A model generated the notes under the pieces. That model saw nothing but the letters and a program-made list of their open reading frames with translations, was not told the DNA's origin and did not search any database. From Saccharopolyspora indica (GTDB lineage Bacteria > Actinomycetota > Actinomycetes > Mycobacteriales > Pseudonocardiaceae), in contig NZ_JAQGLB010000017.1 of assembly GCF_027853965.1 (NCBI RefSeq), forward strand, positions 1 through 64,000: a stretch of DNA of 64,000 bases, written 5' to 3'. This document shows, piece by piece, positions 51,750 through 59,102 of the stretch. How positions within the stretch are numbered: position 1 is the first letter of the stretch; every line of letters begins with the position of its first letter. A program made the translations under genes and the position numbers.

Positions 51750-51928
51750 GGGCAACTCCCTAAGCGATGTGTCGAAGAGTGGATCGGGCCCGTGGTTGGA
51801 ACCGGGGACGACCGCGTCGCGGCCGCCTTCCACCGCCCGGGCGAAACGCGCGCTAAGGCCGCGCGGGCCGGGAACCGCTCAGGTCCCGCCGGGTGACCAC
51901 GCGATGAGCGCAACCATCGGCACGCCCT

Positions 51929-52231
51929 TCAGGTGATCGGGTCGTGGACGGTGACGAGCTTGGTGCCGTCCGGGAAGGTCGCCTCGACCTGCACGTCGTT
52001 GATCATCTCGGCGATGCCGTCCATCACCTGGTCGGGACGCAGCACCTGGCGGCCGCTCTGCATGAGCTCGGCGACGGTCCGGCCGTCGCGGGCGCCTTCC
52101 ACGACGTGGTCGGTGATCAGCGCGACCGCTTCCGGGTAGTTGAGCTTCAGACCGCGATCAAGCCGTTGGCGCGCCAGGCCGGCCGCCACGTGGACGAGCA
52201 GCTTGTCGCGCTCGTGAGGAGCAAGATGCAT
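51929..52231 (-). CDS. ureA: Urease gamma subunit
   Basis: This 100-residue protein has the typical length and sequence MHLAPHERDKLLVHVAAGLARQR, then LNYPEAVALITDHVVEGARDGRTVAELM, and ends TKLVTVHDPIT. It is the first gene of the operon ureA-B-C-F-G-D-transporter. Upstream, TATGTT (minus strand, 52248-52243) could be a -10 element. The ribosome binding site is weak (AGAAGC), suggesting a short leader. Confidence 0.95.
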   Translation of the reverse strand: MHLAPHERDKLLVHVAAGLARQRLDRGLKLNYPEAVALITDHVVEGARDGRTVAELMQSGRQVLRPDQVMDGIAEMINDVQVEATFPDGTKLVTVHDPIT

Positions 52232-52504
52232 GAAGCTTCTTTAACATACGGGGTTTTGGCGCGCCCGGGCTGCCCTGCGGTTTTAATCTTGTTCGCTTGT
52301 CCCGTTACAACTATTTTTCCGGACTTTTACGTGGCTAACGGTTTTTCTTGAAGTTGCTGTGAGCTAGATCATCATGTGACTTCCCCGGGTGTGGGATTGT
52401 GCGCCGCCGCAGCCGGGTGCACCGTGTGATCAGACGCCTGCACCCCGCCACGTCCAGCGTCCGCGCAGCCGCGCGCACGCGTCCAGCGACGAGACGAGGC
52501 AGTC
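52232..52504. promoter_or_regulatory. Divergent promoter region of the urease operon and citA
   Basis: This region is clearly AT-richer than the genes. It includes a TATGTT -10 candidate for ureA. A GTAAC half-site (minus strand, about 52308) followed eight bases later by CGAAC weakly resembles a GlnR box. No full consensus is met. Confidence 0.4.
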
Positions 52505-53632
52505 ATGAGCAGTGCAGCTCAGTCCGAGTTCCGCCCCGGCCTGGAGGGCGTGGTCGCCTTCCGCACGGAGATCGCCGAGCCCGACCGCGACGGCGGTGCC
52601 CTGCGCTACCGCGGCGTCGACATCGAAGACCTGGTCGGCACGGTTTCCTACGGCGACGTGTGGGCGTTGCTGGTGGACGGCGGTTTCGGCAACGGCCTGC
52701 CCGCCGCCGACGCAACGCCGGTACCGGTGCGCACCGGCGACGTGCGCGCGGACGCGCAGGCGTCCCTGGCGATGCTCGCTCCCGCTCTCGGCTTCGCGCC
52801 GCTGCTCGACGTCGACGATGCCCAGGCCCGCGACCAGCTCGCCCGCGCCTGCTCGCTCGGGCTCTCCTTCGTCGCGCAGTCCGCCCGCGGCGACCAGCCG
52901 CCGGTCCCGCTGTCGCGGATCGAGCAGGCGACCACCGCGACCGAGCAGTTCCTCACCCGCTGGCGCGGCGAACCTGACCCGACGCACGTCCGGGCGCTCG
53001 ACGCGTACTGGGTGTCGGCCGCCGAGCACGGCCTGAACGCCTCCACCTTCACCGCCCGGGTGATCGCCTCCACCGGCGCCGACGTCGCGGCCTGCCTGTC
53101 CGGCGCGGTCGGCGCGATGTCCGGGCCGCTGCACGGCGGCGCGCCGGCCCGCGTGCTGCCGATGATCGAGGAGGCCGAGCGCACCGGGGACGCCCGCCGC
53201 GTGGTGGAGTCGATCCTGGACCGCGGCGACCGGCTGATGGGCTTCGGCCACCGCGTCTACCGCGCCGAGGACCCGCGGGCGCGGGTGCTGCGCAACACCT
53301 GCGACCAGCTCGGCGCGCCGCGCTTCGAGGTCGCCCGCGAGCTGGAGCAGGCAGCGCTGTCCGTGCTGCGGGAGCGGCGCCCGGACCGGCAGATCGAGAC
53401 CAACGTGGAGTTCTGGGCCGCGGTGGTGCTCGACTTCGCGCAGGTGCCCACGGCGATGATGCCCGCGATGTTCACCTGCGCCCGCCTGGCGGGCTGGGCG
53501 GCGCACATCATGGAGCAGAAGCGCACCGGCCGACTGGTGCGCCCGTCGGCGCAGTACATCGGCCCGGGCCCCCGCTCCCCGCAGGACGTCGCGGGCTGGG
53601 ACCAGCTGGACCAGCTGATCGCCCCGGTCTGA
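52505..53632 (+). CDS. citA: Citrate synthase-like protein CitA
   Basis: This 375-residue protein starts at ATG 52505 behind GAGG. It is shorter than GltA and of the CitA type found beside serC and gltA2 in mycobacteria. SGPLHGGAPARVLPM and GFGHRVYRAEDPRARVL retain the two active-site His. The segment equivalent to NVDFYTGLIY in GltA reads NVEFWAAVVLDF, so Glu stands where the catalytic Asp is expected. It may have a different or weaker activity, such as 2-methylcitrate or regulatory citrate synthesis. An R2 element follows. Confidence 0.92.
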   Translation: MSSAAQSEFRPGLEGVVAFRTEIAEPDRDGGALRYRGVDIEDLVGTVSYGDVWALLVDGGFGNGLPAADATPVPVRTGDVRADAQASLAMLAPALGFAPLLDVDDAQARDQLARACSLGLSFVAQSARGDQPPVPLSRIEQATTATEQFLTRWRGEPDPTHVRALDAYWVSAAEHGLNASTFTARVIASTGADVAACLSGAVGAMSGPLHGGAPARVLPMIEEAERTGDARRVVESILDRGDRLMGFGHRVYRAEDPRARVLRNTCDQLGAPRFEVARELEQAALSVLRERRPDRQIETNVEFWAAVVLDFAQVPTAMMPAMFTCARLAGWAAHIMEQKRTGRLVRPSAQYIGPGPRSPQDVAGWDQLDQLIAPV

Positions 53633-53646
53633 TCGGCGCCTTCCTG

Positions 53647-53690
53647 CCGTGAGCGTTTTGGGGTGCCATAGCGCCCCGAAACGCTCACGG
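53647..53690. repeat. Palindromic element R2, copy c
   Basis: Arms CCGTGAGCGTTTTGGGGTGC and its near complement GCGCCCCGAAACGCTCACGG differ only by two G-T wobbles around CATA. It starts 15 bp after the citA stop, consistent with terminator function. Confidence 0.88.
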
Positions 53691-53751
53691 CCCCATCGCC
53701 AGCACAACCTCTACCCAGGACCTTCCCCGCGCCTGGCGCTAGCGTGGGGTG

Positions 53752-54681
53752 GTGGCAGTCCCTTCCTCCGACGCGCAGAAACGTCGCATGCACATCGAGT
53801 ACGCCGAGGCGCTCGAGGCCGATGCCGAGACCAGCGGTCAGCGCTGCGACGACCTCGTGGAGGCGTCCGGTTACTGGCACTTCGCCGAGGAGCACGAGCG
53901 CGAGGAGCGGGCGCTGGCCGAGGCGGCCGAGGTCGACGACGGCCGCAACGTGCTCAGCGGGCGGGCCGCCTACGCCTCGTTCCTGCTGACCCACGGCCGC
54001 CGCGAAGAAGGCGAGCGCGCCATGGCCGAGCTGATGAGCGAGGGCTCGGAGTGCGAATGGGCGTACGGCGAGGCCGCCGCGGGCTACCAGGCGATCGGCG
54101 CGCACCAGGAGGCCTTGCGCTGGCTCAACATCGGCGTCCAGCGGTTCGTCCCGGACCTCGACGCCGACGTGGAGGTGGGCGACCCCGGCTTCGAGCTGCT
54201 CCGCGAGCGCGCCGACCTGCGCCGCCTGCTGGGCCTTCCCGCGGACCAGTACGACGAGGTGCTCGCCCGCTCCGAGGAGCGCTCCCACGAGGTCTTCAGC
54301 CAGATCGAGGAGATCGGCAGGCAGGAGCACGCGATCCCGGCGGTCCTCTACTGGCCCGAGGCGGAGTTCGCCGAGGTCCAGCGCCGGCACCCGGGCTGGA
54401 ACCCGGGCCTGACGCACGCCGAGCACCGCCGGTTCATCCAGCGGACGCTGACCGACTACCCGGCGAGCGCGGTGATCGTCTCCGGCGCGCTGGACGACCT
54501 GGTCGCCTTCGCCGAGTCCCGCGAGCTGCCGCTGGACGACCCGGCGACGCACACCGAGTTCGCCGCCGAGGCGGCGCGGCTCGGCCAGGTCGCGGCGTGG
54601 CCGCCGGAGCGCAACGAAGCCTGCTGGTGCGGCTCGGCGCGCAAGTACAAGAAGTGCTGCGGCGCCCCCGGGTTCGCCTGA
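53752..54681 (+). CDS. SEC-C motif protein, probably leaderless
   Basis: The upstream TAGCGT (53740-53745) fits a -10 element just six bases before GTG 53752, so the transcript probably begins at the start codon; GTG 53749 is the alternative. The 309-residue protein is helical, with TPR-like stretches between about 60 and 150 (AAYASFLLTHGRREEGERAMAELM). It ends in a zinc-binding SEC-C motif, NEACWCGSARKYKKCCG, with the C-x-C-x8-CC arrangement. SEC-C motifs help bind ribosomes or SecB-like partners in SecA. The function here is unknown. Confidence 0.88.
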   Translation: MAVPSSDAQKRRMHIEYAEALEADAETSGQRCDDLVEASGYWHFAEEHEREERALAEAAEVDDGRNVLSGRAAYASFLLTHGRREEGERAMAELMSEGSECEWAYGEAAAGYQAIGAHQEALRWLNIGVQRFVPDLDADVEVGDPGFELLRERADLRRLLGLPADQYDEVLARSEERSHEVFSQIEEIGRQEHAIPAVLYWPEAEFAEVQRRHPGWNPGLTHAEHRRFIQRTLTDYPASAVIVSGALDDLVAFAESRELPLDDPATHTEFAAEAARLGQVAAWPPERNEACWCGSARKYKKCCGAPGFA

Positions 54682-54747
54682 ACGATCTTCCCCGGCGCGG
54701 TGCTGGCCAACCGGAGCGAGCCGCAGTAAGTTGCGGTGCGGCTGTTG

Positions 54748-54855
54748 GCAGCAGGTGCCCGTCACCTGCCGGAAACCCTGCTGCAACACTTGAGCCGAAC
54801 CGGCAACGGCGCCGGTCAGCAGGCCACTGGCGCGCGGGGGCGAGGTCTTGCCCCC
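54748..54855 (+). ncRNA. Candidate structured leader of serC
   Basis: The leader contains GCAGCAGG / CCTGCTGC (54748-54755 with 54777-54784), an internal GGTG-CCCGT-CACC hairpin, ACCGGC / GCCGGT further on, and GGGGGC / GCCCCC (54836-54841, 54850-54855) ending about 35 bp before the ATG. These could form alternative structures. No known riboswitch class was recognised. Confidence 0.3.
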
Positions 54856-54890
54856 GCACGATCACCACGACAACGCCCGGAGGCGCCGGC

Positions 54891-56030
54891 ATGACGCAGG
54901 CCGAGATCGACCCGACGACCCTGAAGCTGCCCGACGAGTTCCAGCCCGCCGACGGCCGCTTCGGCTGCGGACCGTCCAAGGTGCGCGGCGAGCAGCTGTC
55001 CCGACTGGCCGGCGAAGGTGCCGCGCTGATGGGCACCTCGCACCGCCAGAAGCCGGTGAAGTCCCTGGTCGGCCGGGTCCGCGAGGGGCTCCAGGAGCTG
55101 TTCTCCCTGCCGGAGGGCTACGAGGTCGTGCTCGGCGTCGGCGGCACCACGGCGTTCTGGGACGCGGCGACCTTCGGCCTGATCCGCGAGCGCTCGCTGC
55201 ACCTGACCTACGGCGAGTTCTCCTCGAAGTTCGCCAAGGCCGCCAAGACGGCGCCGTTCCTGGGCGACCCGCTGGTCGTCTCGGCCGAGCCGGGCGACGC
55301 CCCGGAGCCGGTGTCGGACCCGAGCGCCGACCTGATCGGCTGGGCGCACAACGAGACCTCCACCGGCGTGATGCTGGCGCCGACCCGCCCGGCGGGCTCG
55401 GAGCACGCGCTGATCGCGGTGGACGCGACCTCCGGCGCGGGCGGGCTGGCGTTCAACGCCGCCGACGTCGACGTCTACTACTTCGCGCCGCAGAAGTGCT
55501 TCGCCGCCGACGGCGGGCTGTGGCTGGCCGCGATGAGCCCGGCCGCGATCGAGCGGATCGGCGAGATCGGTTCCTCGGACCGCTGGGTGCCGGAGTTCCT
55601 GTCGCTGCCCACCGCGCTGGACAACTCGCGCAAGGACCAGACCTACAACACCCCCGCGGTGGCCACGCTGTTCCTGCTCGCCGACCAGATCGAGTGGATG
55701 AACGGCCAGGGCGGCCTGGACTGGTGCGTGCAGCGCACCCGCGAGTCCTCGCAGCGGCTCTACGACTGGGCCGAGGCCTCGGAGTTCGCCACCCCGTTCG
55801 TCACCGACCCGGCCAAGCGCTCCCAGGTGGTCGGCACCATCGACTTCGCCGACTCGGTCGACGCCGCCGCGGTGGCGAAGGCGCTGCGCGCCAACGGCAT
55901 CGTGGACACCGAGCCGTACCGCAAGCTGGGCCGCAACCAGCTGCGCGTCGGGATGTTCCCGGCGATCGAGCCGGATGACGTCACCGCGCTGACGAAGTCC
56001 ATCGACTGGGTGGTCTCGCAGCTGTCCTGA
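54891..56030 (+). CDS. serC: Phosphoserine aminotransferase
   Basis: ATG 54891 is preceded by CGGAGGCGCCGGC. The 379-residue protein has LKLPDEFQPADGRFGCGPSKVR at the start, GTSHRQKPVKSLVG, and the PLP-binding lysine in YFAPQKCFAADGG (K202). It matches the actinobacterial SerC type. It converts 3-phosphohydroxypyruvate to phosphoserine using glutamate, in serine synthesis, and may also serve PLP synthesis. In mycobacteria serC is also next to a sepH-like gene. A terminator hairpin follows. Confidence 0.96.
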   Translation: MTQAEIDPTTLKLPDEFQPADGRFGCGPSKVRGEQLSRLAGEGAALMGTSHRQKPVKSLVGRVREGLQELFSLPEGYEVVLGVGGTTAFWDAATFGLIRERSLHLTYGEFSSKFAKAAKTAPFLGDPLVVSAEPGDAPEPVSDPSADLIGWAHNETSTGVMLAPTRPAGSEHALIAVDATSGAGGLAFNAADVDVYYFAPQKCFAADGGLWLAAMSPAAIERIGEIGSSDRWVPEFLSLPTALDNSRKDQTYNTPAVATLFLLADQIEWMNGQGGLDWCVQRTRESSQRLYDWAEASEFATPFVTDPAKRSQVVGTIDFADSVDAAAVAKALRANGIVDTEPYRKLGRNQLRVGMFPAIEPDDVTALTKSIDWVVSQLS

Positions 56031-56040
56031 CGACGCAGTG

Positions 56041-56070
56041 CTGCCGGGGTCCCCGCGGGCCCCGGCAGTT
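56041..56070 (+). terminator. Terminator after serC
   Basis: CTGCCGGGG (56041-56049) pairs with CCCCGGCAG (56060-56068), followed by TTTCCCCCC, 10 bp beyond the serC stop. Confidence 0.75.
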
Positions 56071-56295
56071 TCCCCCCTGCGATCACAACACTGAGTGAAA
56101 ATCAACCACTCTCGGTGAGGTTCACCAAATATGAGTGGTTTTACTGGTTCGCTCAGGCGGCCCCTTTCCGGCAAGATCGATGCCGGGAGGACGACCAACT
56201 GCCGCACGGCATGCCCGGCGAGCCTCCCGCGTCAAGGCGGCGCGCCGGGTTACCGTCACAGCTTGGTGACATGTAGGTCGGTGGGAGGCACGCGT

Positions 56296-57237
56296 ATGCG
56301 ATCGCTGCGAGTGGTCGGGCTCGACGAGGACGGTGAATCCGTCATCTGCGAGGACCCGGAGAACGGCGAGCGCTTCACCGTGCCCGCCGACGAACGACTG
56401 CGCGCCGCGGCCCGCGGTGACCTCACCCGGCTCGGCCAGGTCCAGATCGAGATGGAATCCCAGATGCGGCCGCGCGAGATCCAGGCCCGCATCCGCTCCG
56501 GCGCGTCGGTCGAGCAGATCGCCGAGTCCTCCGGCATCCCGGAGCACCGCGTCGAGCGCTACGCCTACCCGGTCCTGCTGGAACGCCGCCAGATCGCCGA
56601 GATGGCCCAGCGCGGCCACCCGGTCCGCGAGGACGGTCCCGACGTGCAGACCCTCGGCGAGGTCGTCGCGCACACCTTCGGGATGCGCGGCCACGACTAC
56701 GCCGAAGCCGACTGGGACGCCTGGCGCGGCGAGGACGGCAAGTGGGTCGTCCAGCTGAACTGGCAGGCGGGCCGCTCCGAGAACCTCGCCCACTGGGTGT
56801 TCCACCCGGGCGCGCACGGCGGCACCGTCGCGGCGCTCGACGACCACGCGGCCGACCTCCTCGACCCGTCGCCCAACCGCCCGCTGCGCACCGTCCGCCC
56901 GGTCACCGAGCTGGCGCGCGAAGCGCTCCAGCTCGACCAGCAGGGGATGTCGGCGGAGCCGACGACCCCGGCGCCGCCGCCGGAGGCCCCGGTGGCGCCT
57001 GCGCCACCGCTGGCCGAAGCCCCGACGCTCGACCTGGACACCGGAGCCCCGGAGCGACCGGCGGAGCCGGGAGCACCGGAGCCGGAGCAGCCCGCGGCGG
57101 AGAGCGCCGAAGGCGCGACCGCCGAGGAGGCGGAGGACGACGCGGCGCGCAAGGCGGAGCCGCGCCGCGGGCGGAAGAGCCATCCGATCGTCCCGTCGTG
57201 GGAGGACGTCCTCCTCGGAGTCCGCTCCCACCGCTGA
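56296..57237 (+). CDS. sepH: Septation protein SepH
   Basis: ATG 56296 follows GGGAGG with good spacing, giving 313 residues. The N-terminal part (about 1-165) is the DUF3071 domain: MRSLRVVGLDEDGESVICED, then LRPREIQARIRSGASVEQIAESSG-like HTH sequence (ARIRSGASVEQIAE) and ADWDAWRGEDGKWVVQL. A long Pro/Glu/Ala-rich linker follows, and the C-terminus KSHPIVPSWEDVLLG is the conserved end motif. SepH binds FtsZ and promotes Z-ring assembly in Streptomyces and mycobacteria. A strong terminator follows. Confidence 0.94.
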   Translation: MRSLRVVGLDEDGESVICEDPENGERFTVPADERLRAAARGDLTRLGQVQIEMESQMRPREIQARIRSGASVEQIAESSGIPEHRVERYAYPVLLERRQIAEMAQRGHPVREDGPDVQTLGEVVAHTFGMRGHDYAEADWDAWRGEDGKWVVQLNWQAGRSENLAHWVFHPGAHGGTVAALDDHAADLLDPSPNRPLRTVRPVTELAREALQLDQQGMSAEPTTPAPPPEAPVAPAPPLAEAPTLDLDTGAPERPAEPGAPEPEQPAAESAEGATAEEAEDDAARKAEPRRGRKSHPIVPSWEDVLLGVRSHR

Positions 57238-57246
57238 ACCAAACCC

Positions 57247-57288
57247 GCAGAAGGCCGGGGCGAGCCCAAGCTCACCCCGGCCTTCTGC
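57247..57288 (+). terminator. Terminator after sepH
   Basis: Perfect 14-bp arms (GCAGAAGGCCGGGG / CCCCGGCCTTCTGC), with a further GAG/CTC pair inside the loop, start 9 bp after the sepH stop. Confidence 0.8.
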
Positions 57289-57307
57289 TATCCGCACCTG
57301 GGCTGGT

Positions 57308-57520
57308 GTCAATTTCGTACGAAATTGACGTTCGCCCGGGTGGCGCAGGGACTCCAGCGAGTCCGGCTGGACCGGGGCGGGGCGGCAGTTTTGCCGGAAA
57401 CTGACACCCCACCACACCCGGAACGTCCGGTCGGTTTCAGGCGAAACTGCCGCATGCCCAACCCGGGACGACTTTGCCGGAGGCCCGCCCGGGTGACGGT
57501 CAATTTCGTACGAAATTGAC
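57308..57520. repeat. R1 element, copy c, apparently interrupted by a nested element
   Basis: Outer arms GTCAATTTCG-TA-CGAAATTGAC lie at 57308-57329 and 57499-57520. Between them CGCCCGGGTG occurs twice (57333-57342 and 57486-57495), once near each arm. The 153 bp from 57343 to 57495 hold a second pair of 22-bp arms (GGCAGTTTTG-CC-GGAAACTGAC at 57384-57405; GTCGGTTTCA-GG-CGAAACTGCC at 57430-57451). Confidence 0.8.
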
Positions 57521-57605
57521 GCCCTTCCCCCGACGGAACCGCGTTCTCGCAGGTGGTTGGGTTGAGGGTGGCGGGTGCGGTGGCACCGGAAAGTGTTCGT
57601 CGGGT

Positions 57606-58220
57606 TCAGACGTGCGGGGGGTAGGGGCTCAGGAGGGTGAGGAGGAGGACCAGCCAGGCCAGGACGATGCCCGCCGCTGTTCCGTAGGCGACCCAGCGCC
57701 AGACCGCTATTCGGCGGCCCAGCCAGATCGAGGGGGCGAAGCCCGCCGCCACCGCCAGGTTCACCACCGCGGCCAGGACGCCGCTGACGTCCGCCAGGCC
57801 CAGGGTCACCACCACCAGGGTGGTCGTCGCGATCGCCGCGATGATCGCGCTCACCACCAGGCCCGGGCCCCAGGGCGTCGGTTCCTCGCGCGGCACCGGG
57901 AGGGCGTAGCGGCGGGGGGCAGGCGGGCGCGGGCGGCCGATGCGGTCGAGGCGGCCGCTGAGCGGGTCGAGGTAGCCGATCTGGCCGCCGGTCTCCGCCG
58001 CCAGTCGCATCGCCAGCTGGCGGCCGCGCTTCGAGATCAGCTCGCGGTCGCCGGGTGCCGTTCCCTCGTCCGCCGATTCGGCGACGTGCGCCCATTCGTG
58101 CAGCGCTTCGACCAGCGAGTCGGGCAGCCGCAGGCGGCCCGGGTCCACCTCCTGGTCGACGTCGCGCACCAGGACCGCGCGGCCGGAGCGCGCGTGCAGT
58201 TCCCACTCGGACTCGCGCAT
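57606..58220 (-). CDS. DUF2537 membrane protein
   Basis: From ATG 58220, which overlaps the stop of the methyltransferase gene by one base, the protein has 204 residues. The first half is polar (WELHARSGRAVLVRDVDQEVDPGRLRLPDSLVEALHEWAHVAES). From about residue 130 three hydrophobic segments follow (VVSAIIAAIATTTLVVVTLG, AAVVNLAVAAGFAPSIWL and AAGIVLAWLVLLLTLL). This matches the actinobacterial DUF2537 family, found next to SPOUT methyltransferase and sepH genes in mycobacteria (Rv0882 region). The function is unknown. Confidence 0.88.
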   Translation of the reverse strand: MRESEWELHARSGRAVLVRDVDQEVDPGRLRLPDSLVEALHEWAHVAESADEGTAPGDRELISKRGRQLAMRLAAETGGQIGYLDPLSGRLDRIGRPRPPAPRRYALPVPREEPTPWGPGLVVSAIIAAIATTTLVVVTLGLADVSGVLAAVVNLAVAAGFAPSIWLGRRIAVWRWVAYGTAAGIVLAWLVLLLTLLSPYPPHV

Positions 58221-59014
58221 CACGCTCCGCTCATCGCGTGGAAGGCGATCGCCCCGGCCGTCGCGACGTTGAGCGAGTCGACTCCGCTGGCCATCGGGAT
58301 CCGCACCGCCAGGTCGGCGGCGGTGATCGCCTCCTCGGTGAGGCCGGGGCCTTCCGAACCGAGCAGGACCGCAACCCGTCCCTCGTCCAGCGCCGCATCG
58401 CGAAGAGATTTCGCATCTGCTCGGGGCGTCAGGGCGGCGATGCGAAAGCCGTTGTCGCGCAGCAGCTTGAGATCTTCCGGCCAGGACTCCAGGTGCGCGA
58501 ACGGCACCCGCAGCACGTGCCCCATCGACACCCGGACGCTGCGCCGGTACAGCGGATCGGAACAGTCGGCGCCCAGGAGCACGCCGTCGACGCTGAGCGC
58601 AGCGGCGTTGCGGAACAACGCGCCCAGGTTCTCGTGGTCGCCGATGCCCTCCAGCACCACCAGGCGGCGGGACCGCTCGACCAGCTCGGCGGGCGGGATC
58701 ACCGGGGCGCGGTCGGCCACCGCCAGCACGCCGCGGTTGAGGTGGAAGCCGACGACCTGCGCCATCACGTCGGCGCTCGTGACGTAGGCGGGCACGTCGA
58801 GGGCGGCGGTGGCCCCGGCCAGCTCCTCGATCCGGCGGCGCACTCCGAACAGCGCGCGCACCGGGTACGGCGAGGCGAGCAACCGTTCCACCACCACGAC
58901 GCCTTCGGCGATCACCAGCCCGCGCCCGCCCGGCCGGTCCGGCCTGCGATCCGCGCGCGACAGATCCCGGAAGTCGTCGACCCGCGGGTCGTCGGCCTCG
59001 CTGATCTCGACCAT
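58220..59014 (-). CDS. SPOUT-family (TrmH/SpoU) RNA methyltransferase
   Basis: The start is probably ATG 59014 (VEISEADDPRVDDFRDL follows), although GTG 59023 is possible. The 264-residue protein has an N-terminal substrate-binding domain and the three SPOUT motifs: GIGDHENLGALFRNAAAL near 130, LLGSEGPGLTEEAI near 210 and IPMASGVDSLNVATAGAIAFH at the C-terminus. These bind S-adenosylmethionine in the knotted fold. It probably methylates the 2'-O of a ribose in rRNA or tRNA. The site cannot be told. It is divergent from the aldo/keto reductase gene. Confidence 0.93.
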   Translation of the reverse strand: MVEISEADDPRVDDFRDLSRADRRPDRPGGRGLVIAEGVVVVERLLASPYPVRALFGVRRRIEELAGATAALDVPAYVTSADVMAQVVGFHLNRGVLAVADRAPVIPPAELVERSRRLVVLEGIGDHENLGALFRNAAALSVDGVLLGADCSDPLYRRSVRVSMGHVLRVPFAHLESWPEDLKLLRDNGFRIAALTPRADAKSLRDAALDEGRVAVLLGSEGPGLTEEAITAADLAVRIPMASGVDSLNVATAGAIAFHAMSGA

Positions 59015-59090
59015 GTGCGCCACGCATCGCATTCTCGCACCCGCTGCCCCGGCCGGTCCTCCCCGCCGGGTTCCGGAGAGCCCGCGTGGG

Positions 59091-59096
59091 TACGTT
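59091..59096 (+). promoter_or_regulatory. -10 element of a leaderless promoter
   Basis: TACGTT lies six bases before ATG 59103 with no ribosome binding site between them, which fits leaderless transcription common in actinomycetes. Confidence 0.55.
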
Positions 59097-59102
59097 CGAA
59101 GC

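Larger units (their letters stand above)
57238..57605. other. Intergenic region between convergent sepH and DUF2537 genes, rich in repeats
   Basis: No gene was seen in about 370 bp. It contains a terminator (57247-57288) and a double R1-type structure (57308-57520) with a nested inner pair. Confidence 0.7.

Noticed and set aside
52290..52320. GlnR-binding site upstream of the urease operon
   Set aside because: The GTAAC half-site is followed by CGAAC at eight bases rather than the usual spacing and sequence, so it does not meet the consensus.
54748..54855. Cobalamin or SAM riboswitch before serC
   Set aside because: Short matches such as GCCACTG were seen, but the conserved core boxes of these classes are missing.
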